From Balneola sp. (GTDB taxonomy: Bacteria; Bacteroidota; Rhodothermia; Balneolales; Balneolaceae): DNA of 8,849 nt. A program made the position numbers and the translations under genes. Below the pieces are notes generated by a model, which was not told where the DNA came from, made no database searches, and saw only the letters and a list, made by a program, of their open reading frames with translations. Every line of letters starts with the position of its first letter. Position 1 is the stretch's first letter. The stretch spans positions 1 to 8,849 of the forward strand of contig PCAT01000079.1 of NCBI GenBank assembly GCA_002730655.1, given 5' to 3'. Of the stretch, positions 5,242 through 8,849 are shown piece after piece.

Positions 5242-8127
5242 ATGATTTCCAAGTTCAGAACAATACTTATTACTCTAATATTTCTAACTTTGTGTATATC
5301 TAATTTAAAAGCACAAACATCATTTATAAAAGAAGTTAACTATACAGAAAATAATAAAATGCTTGTTATACCTTTTAAAGAATTTAAACTGGATAACGGA
5401 CTCACTGTAATTATTCATGAGGATGACTCCGATCCCTTGGTTCATGTAGATATCACTTATCATGTAGGTTCGGCAAGAGAGGAATTATATAAGTCTGGTT
5501 TTGCTCACTTTTTTGAACATATGATGTTCCAAGGTTCGGAAAATGTTGCCGATGAAGAGCACTTCAAAATTATTAGTGATGCTGGAGGAACCTTAAATGG
5601 ATCTACCAATCGTGATCGTACCAATTATTATCAGACCGTCCCAAGCAATCAGCTAGAAGTTGTGCTATGGTTGGAGGCTGATCGAATGGGTTTTTTCCTA
5701 GATGCAGTAACTCAGAAAAAATTTGAAATTCAACGAGAAACCGTAAAAAATGAAAAGGGACAAAATTACGACAACGCAGCCTATGGCCGTTGGAGTGAAC
5801 TCACAGCTGAAACTTTGTATCCTTTTGGTCACCCCTATTCCTGGCTTACAATTGGAAAATTGGAAGATCTGGATAGAGTAAATGTAGATGATTTAAAGAA
5901 ATTCTTTATGCGATGGTATGGGCCAAACAACGCTACCCTTACCATTGGCGGAAATGTAACCGCAGAGGAAGTTATTCCTATGGTAGAAAAATATTTTGGA
6001 GTCATTCCTAGAGGACCAGAGGTACAGAGTATGAAGTTACGCCCCGTTCAGCTCGACGCAGATCGCTATGTTTCATATGTAGATAACAATATTCGATTCC
6101 CTGCTCTTTTAGCAACTTATCCAACAGTATCACGCTTTCATCCAGACGAAGCACCTCTTGATTTCTTAGCACAAATTCTTGGAACCGGAAGAAGTTCGTA
6201 CTTATTCAAAAAATTTATTTTGACCCAAAAAGCCATACAAGCCTCCGTATTCCATCCTGTAAGTGAACTCGCTGGTGAGTTTACTATGTTTGTATTACCA
6301 TTTCCAGGCCAAACTTTAGCGGATTTCGAGCAAGAAATGAGAACAATCTTGGACGAATTTGCCTCAGAAGGAGTAAGTGATAATGATTTAGCTAAGATTA
6401 AAGCTAGTTTTGAATCCAGCTTTATTAATGGACTAACTTCTGTTAGCGGCAAGGTCTCTCAATTAGCTGATTATCAGACTATTGCCGGAAATGCTAATTA
6501 TATAAATGAAGATTTAAACCGTTATTTGGAAGTAACCAAAGAAGATATCATGCGGGTTTTTAACAAGTATATTTATAATAAACCAGGAGTATTACTAAGT
6601 GTACTTCCCAATGATGGTGGAGCAACAATACCTGCAGCGCCCGATAATTATCTTGCTCAAAAGGAGGGCGATAATCCATTCCCTACAACAGACTATTCCG
6701 GGCTTTCCTATTCACGCCCTGAAGGAGACACATTTGACAGGAGCATTAAACCAATCCCAGGAACTGCTCCTTTGGTTAAAGTACCTGACTATTGGAGAGC
6801 TAATTTTGAAAATGGAATCAAACTTATTGGCAGCGAATCAAATGAAGTACCAACCATTAATATGCAACTGTACATTAAAGGTGGACATGAACTAGATGCT
6901 AAGGATCCACAAAAAGCAGGCCTCGCATCTTTAACTGCAGCGTTGATGAATGAAAGCACTCAAAATTATAGTTCTGAAGAAATTTCTGAAGAACTTCGCC
7001 TCATTGCCAGTTCTATATCAGTTTCAGGTGGTAGAAGTGAAACGGTAGTTGGACTAAGTACTCTAAGCAAAAATTTGACCCGTACTATGGAGTTGTTTGA
7101 AGAAATACTCTACCGCCCAGCTTTTACTGAAGAAGACTTTAATCGGGTCAAGCAGCAACAGCTTGAAAGTATTCGTGCTTCTTACCAAAATCCTGCGGCC
7201 GTAGCTAGTCAAATCTATAATCGATTGCTCTACGGAGATGAACATATTTATTCGGTTCCTACCTCAGGTCTAGAGGAAACTGTGAGCCGAATTACTATTG
7301 AAGATGTTCGTGCCTTCTATGAATCATATATGTCTCCTGAGATTACAGAAGTAGTTGTAGTTGGAGATATTTCTGAAGAAGAAGCAATTTCCAGTCTAAC
7401 ATTCCTAAACGAGTGGAAAACTAAAAATGTAGATATCCCTGACTTACCCAAACCCAAGCCTGGAGACTACACTAAAGTGTATCTTATGGATAAAGTGGGT
7501 GCTCCACAATCTGAAATTCGTATTGGCTATGTATCTAATATGACCTACGATGCAACAGGTGAGTACTTTAAAACCAGTCTAATGAACTACAGCTTAGGGG
7601 GTGCTTTTAACAGCAGAATTAATCTAAACCTGCGAGAAGATAAAGGTTGGACTTATGGCGCTCGCTCTGGATTTAGTGGAAATGATCGAGGAAGTCAGTT
7701 TACGGCATCGGCTGGCATCAAAGCCAGTGCTACCGATAGTGCTGTAGTAGAGTTTATAAAAGAAATCAAAGGCTTTCAAGAAGATGGAATTACTAAAGAT
7801 GAGCTCAATTTTATGAGAAACTCTATTGGCCAGCGAGATGCTCGTCGCTATGAAACACCTTTTCAAAAAGCCGGCTTCTTGGGCAATATCATCCGGTACA
7901 ATCTAGAAGGCTCCTATGTTGACAAACAAGCTGATATTATACAAAATATTACTCGTGAGGAGATTAATGCTCTAGCCAAAAAATATCTAAATACCGAAAA
8001 TACCTACATTTTAGTAGTTGGAGATGGAGCAACTAATCGTAATAAGCTAAAAGCTCTTGGTTATGAGGTCATTGATGTGACCGAGAAGGGAGACATCATA
8101 GCACCCATACAAGAAGGTAGCGAATAA
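5242..8127 (+). CDS. Secreted tandem M16 zinc metallopeptidase (one active half, one inactive half)
   Basis: A 961-residue insulinase/pitrilysin-family protease made of two fused M16 units, predicted to degrade peptides or small proteins in the periplasm. It begins with a signal peptide (basic start, hydrophobic core, likely cleavage at LKA|Q after residue 24). Cys18 does not sit in a lipobox (LTLC has Leu at -1), so it is probably not a lipoprotein. The first half carries the inverted zinc motif HFFEH (H89, E92, H93) and the distal ligand E171 in QRETVKNEKGQ, the usual RxxVxxE setting. The second half, from about 520, has Ser563, Ala566 and Ala567 (SLTAA) where HxxEH would be, so it is catalytically dead, but it keeps the substrate-binding R798/Y805 pair (REDKGWTY). 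A Pro-rich linker at about 465-525 joins the halves. Length is normal for the fused bacterial form. The ATG at 5242 has no clear Shine-Dalgarno. It is transcribed alone, away from the signalling operon, and ends at a strong terminator. Natural substrate is unknown. Confidence 0.95.
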   Translation: MISKFRTILITLIFLTLCISNLKAQTSFIKEVNYTENNKMLVIPFKEFKLDNGLTVIIHEDDSDPLVHVDITYHVGSAREELYKSGFAHFFEHMMFQGSENVADEEHFKIISDAGGTLNGSTNRDRTNYYQTVPSNQLEVVLWLEADRMGFFLDAVTQKKFEIQRETVKNEKGQNYDNAAYGRWSELTAETLYPFGHPYSWLTIGKLEDLDRVNVDDLKKFFMRWYGPNNATLTIGGNVTAEEVIPMVEKYFGVIPRGPEVQSMKLRPVQLDADRYVSYVDNNIRFPALLATYPTVSRFHPDEAPLDFLAQILGTGRSSYLFKKFILTQKAIQASVFHPVSELAGEFTMFVLPFPGQTLADFEQEMRTILDEFASEGVSDNDLAKIKASFESSFINGLTSVSGKVSQLADYQTIAGNANYINEDLNRYLEVTKEDIMRVFNKYIYNKPGVLLSVLPNDGGATIPAAPDNYLAQKEGDNPFPTTDYSGLSYSRPEGDTFDRSIKPIPGTAPLVKVPDYWRANFENGIKLIGSESNEVPTINMQLYIKGGHELDAKDPQKAGLASLTAALMNESTQNYSSEEISEELRLIASSISVSGGRSETVVGLSTLSKNLTRTMELFEEILYRPAFTEEDFNRVKQQQLESIRASYQNPAAVASQIYNRLLYGDEHIYSVPTSGLEETVSRITIEDVRAFYESYMSPEITEVVVVGDISEEEAISSLTFLNEWKTKNVDIPDLPKPKPGDYTKVYLMDKVGAPQSEIRIGYVSNMTYDATGEYFKTSLMNYSLGGAFNSRINLNLREDKGWTYGARSGFSGNDRGSQFTASAGIKASATDSAVVEFIKEIKGFQEDGITKDELNFMRNSIGQRDARRYETPFQKAGFLGNIIRYNLEGSYVDKQADIIQNITREEINALAKKYLNTENTYILVVGDGATNRNKLKALGYEVIDVTEKGDIIAPIQEGSE

Positions 8128-8200
8128 TCGATCATCTAAACATTCATCTAGCTATTTAATATCCAACTAATAAGCGACTACTTAACTTCTTCCATTCATT

Positions 8201-8241
8201 ATACCCATCCACATTAAATTGTGCGATGGGTATGTTTTTTT
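8201..8241 (+). terminator. Strong rho-independent terminator of the M16 protease gene
   Basis: ATACCCATC (8201-8209) pairs with GATGGGTAT (8225-8233). The stem continues as CACA/TGTG (8210-8213 with 8220-8223) past one bulged C at 8224, closing the loop TTAAAT. One G and a run of seven Ts (8235-8241) follow. It starts 73 bases after the protease stop. The right arm and the T-run are also the last codons of the opposing photolyase gene, whose stop codon is in the loop. Read on the minus strand no U-tract follows, so it works in one direction. Confidence 0.87.
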
Positions 8242-8849
8242 AGAATCCTTTGATTCTCTTGTTTGACCAGTAAAGATTCTCTATAACTCCAAATTTTCTT
8301 CCTAGCTACTGATGCGGCTAGTGCTATGTCTACGATTGGGTTGGGATATACGAGGCCATTCAAATCTGGTAAACATGCCTTTTCAAGGGGAGTTATGGTC
8401 CATGGCTCATGTATATAGGCCAGAGGATAATACTGCAACTCAGGAACCCATTGCCTAATAAATGCTCCATTTGGATCATGGTCTTTAGACTGTTTTACTG
8501 GGTTATACATGCGTATCGTATTTACCCCAGTGGTCCCAGCTTGCATTTGAAATTGAGGATAGTGAATACCAGGTTCATAGTCTAAAAAAAGTCTTGCCAA
8601 ATGATACACCCCAAGCCTCCAATCACAATCTAGATGATGACATAAAAAAGAAACCAGCATAGCCCTCATACGAAAATTAATCCACCCTGTTGCTTGTAAG
8701 CAACGCATACACGCATCAACCAGTGGTATACCGGTACAACCTTGCTTCCAAGCTTCTAAAAAATCCGGTCTACTGGAATATGACATAAGTTTGTATCCCT
8801 TATTCACACACTCTAACTCATAGTCTGGTTCCATTTCGAACTTTTGAAT
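8214..8849 (-). CDS. DNA photolyase/cryptochrome-family flavoprotein, C-terminal FAD-binding part (5' end missing)
   Basis: Photolyases bind FAD and use blue light to repair pyrimidine dimers; cryptochromes share the fold but signal. The frame stays open to the right edge and reads IQKFEMEPDYE, a typical mid-protein photolyase stretch, so the Met at 8834 is internal and the antenna domain lies outside the window. Family landmarks: TGIPLVDACMRCLQATGWIN, NFRMRAMLVSFLCHHL, CDWRLGVYHLARLFLDYEP, YNPVKQSKDHDPNGAFIRQW and VPELQ. Trp at 8621-8619 aligns with E. coli PhrB W359. The segment corresponding to E. coli NNGGWQW reads HYPQFQM, so N378 (facing FAD N5) becomes His (8564-8562) and W382 of the electron-transfer triad becomes Phe (8552-8550). 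I believe related sequences occur in other marine bacteria, so this is probably a subfamily trait. The call to photolyase superfamily is firm; repair versus signalling cannot be settled from this half. Confidence 0.9.
   Translation of the reverse strand: MQKFEMEPDYELECVNKGYKLMSYSSRPDFLEAWKQGCTGIPLVDACMRCLQATGWINFRMRAMLVSFLCHHLDCDWRLGVYHLARLFLDYEPGIHYPQFQMQAGTTGVNTIRMYNPVKQSKDHDPNGAFIRQWVPELQYYPLAYIHEPWTITPLEKACLPDLNGLVYPNPIVDIALAASVARKKIWSYRESLLVKQENQRILKKHTHRTI

Noticed and set aside
5293..5298. Cys18 in the protease leader as a lipoprotein attachment site
   Set aside because: The residues before it (LTL) do not fit a lipobox, which needs Gly, Ala or Ser next to Cys; a signal peptidase I site at LKA|Q fits better.
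6138..6452. Minus-strand open frame inside the protease gene
   Set aside because: It is antisense to a well-conserved M16 region and shows no domain of its own.
8832..8834. Met codon as the true start of the photolyase gene
   Set aside because: The frame continues to the right edge and both sides of this Met match the middle of photolyases; half of the protein would otherwise be missing.

Overview
The window is AT-rich coding DNA with Bacteroidota/Balneolota character. The evidence is a periplasmic two-component-type beta-propeller with a Y_Y_Y domain, a tandem M16 peptidase exported by a signal peptide ending in Ala-Gln, and mostly weak Shine-Dalgarno sites. Phylum is an inference; no rRNA or other marker gene is present. 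Both end genes are cut by the window edges.

Left to right: (1) the C-terminal part of a large membrane sensor (+ strand, to 2444), made of a periplasmic propeller, a Y_Y_Y domain, one membrane helix, a coiled coil and a SpoIIE/PP2C Ser/Thr phosphatase. (2) Facing it, a three-gene minus-strand operon (5134 to 2441): an RsbW/SpoIIAB-type anti-sigma kinase, a STAS anti-anti-sigma protein, and a cytosolic GAF-PAS class III adenylate cyclase. (3) Diverging from that operon across 107 bp, a 961-residue secreted tandem M16 zinc protease (5242-8127). (4) Facing the protease, the C-terminal FAD-binding part of a photolyase/cryptochrome (minus strand, 8214 to the right edge).

Genes 1 and 2 contain all three parts of a partner-switching circuit: a kinase that phosphorylates the STAS protein, the STAS protein with its phospho-serine, and a PP2C phosphatase with a sensory ectodomain that could reverse the phosphorylation. 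No sigma factor is present. The gene co-transcribed with the switch is a nucleotide cyclase, so the most interesting hypothesis is that an outside signal is passed through a phospho-switch to cAMP synthesis. This rests on gene order and domain content, not on a demonstrated interaction.

Both convergent junctions are very tight. At 2441-2444 the two stop codons overlap inside TTAA, in the loop of a small hairpin whose U-tract serves the minus-strand operon. At 8201-8241 a strong terminator for the protease gene is built from the last codons of the photolyase gene. The signalling genes look more AT-rich than the protease and photolyase genes (hand counts on a few 60-base lines: about 22-33% GC versus 38-43%). 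No tRNA, rRNA, CRISPR array, insertion sequence or long repeat was seen, and no stretch over 300 bases lacks a gene.
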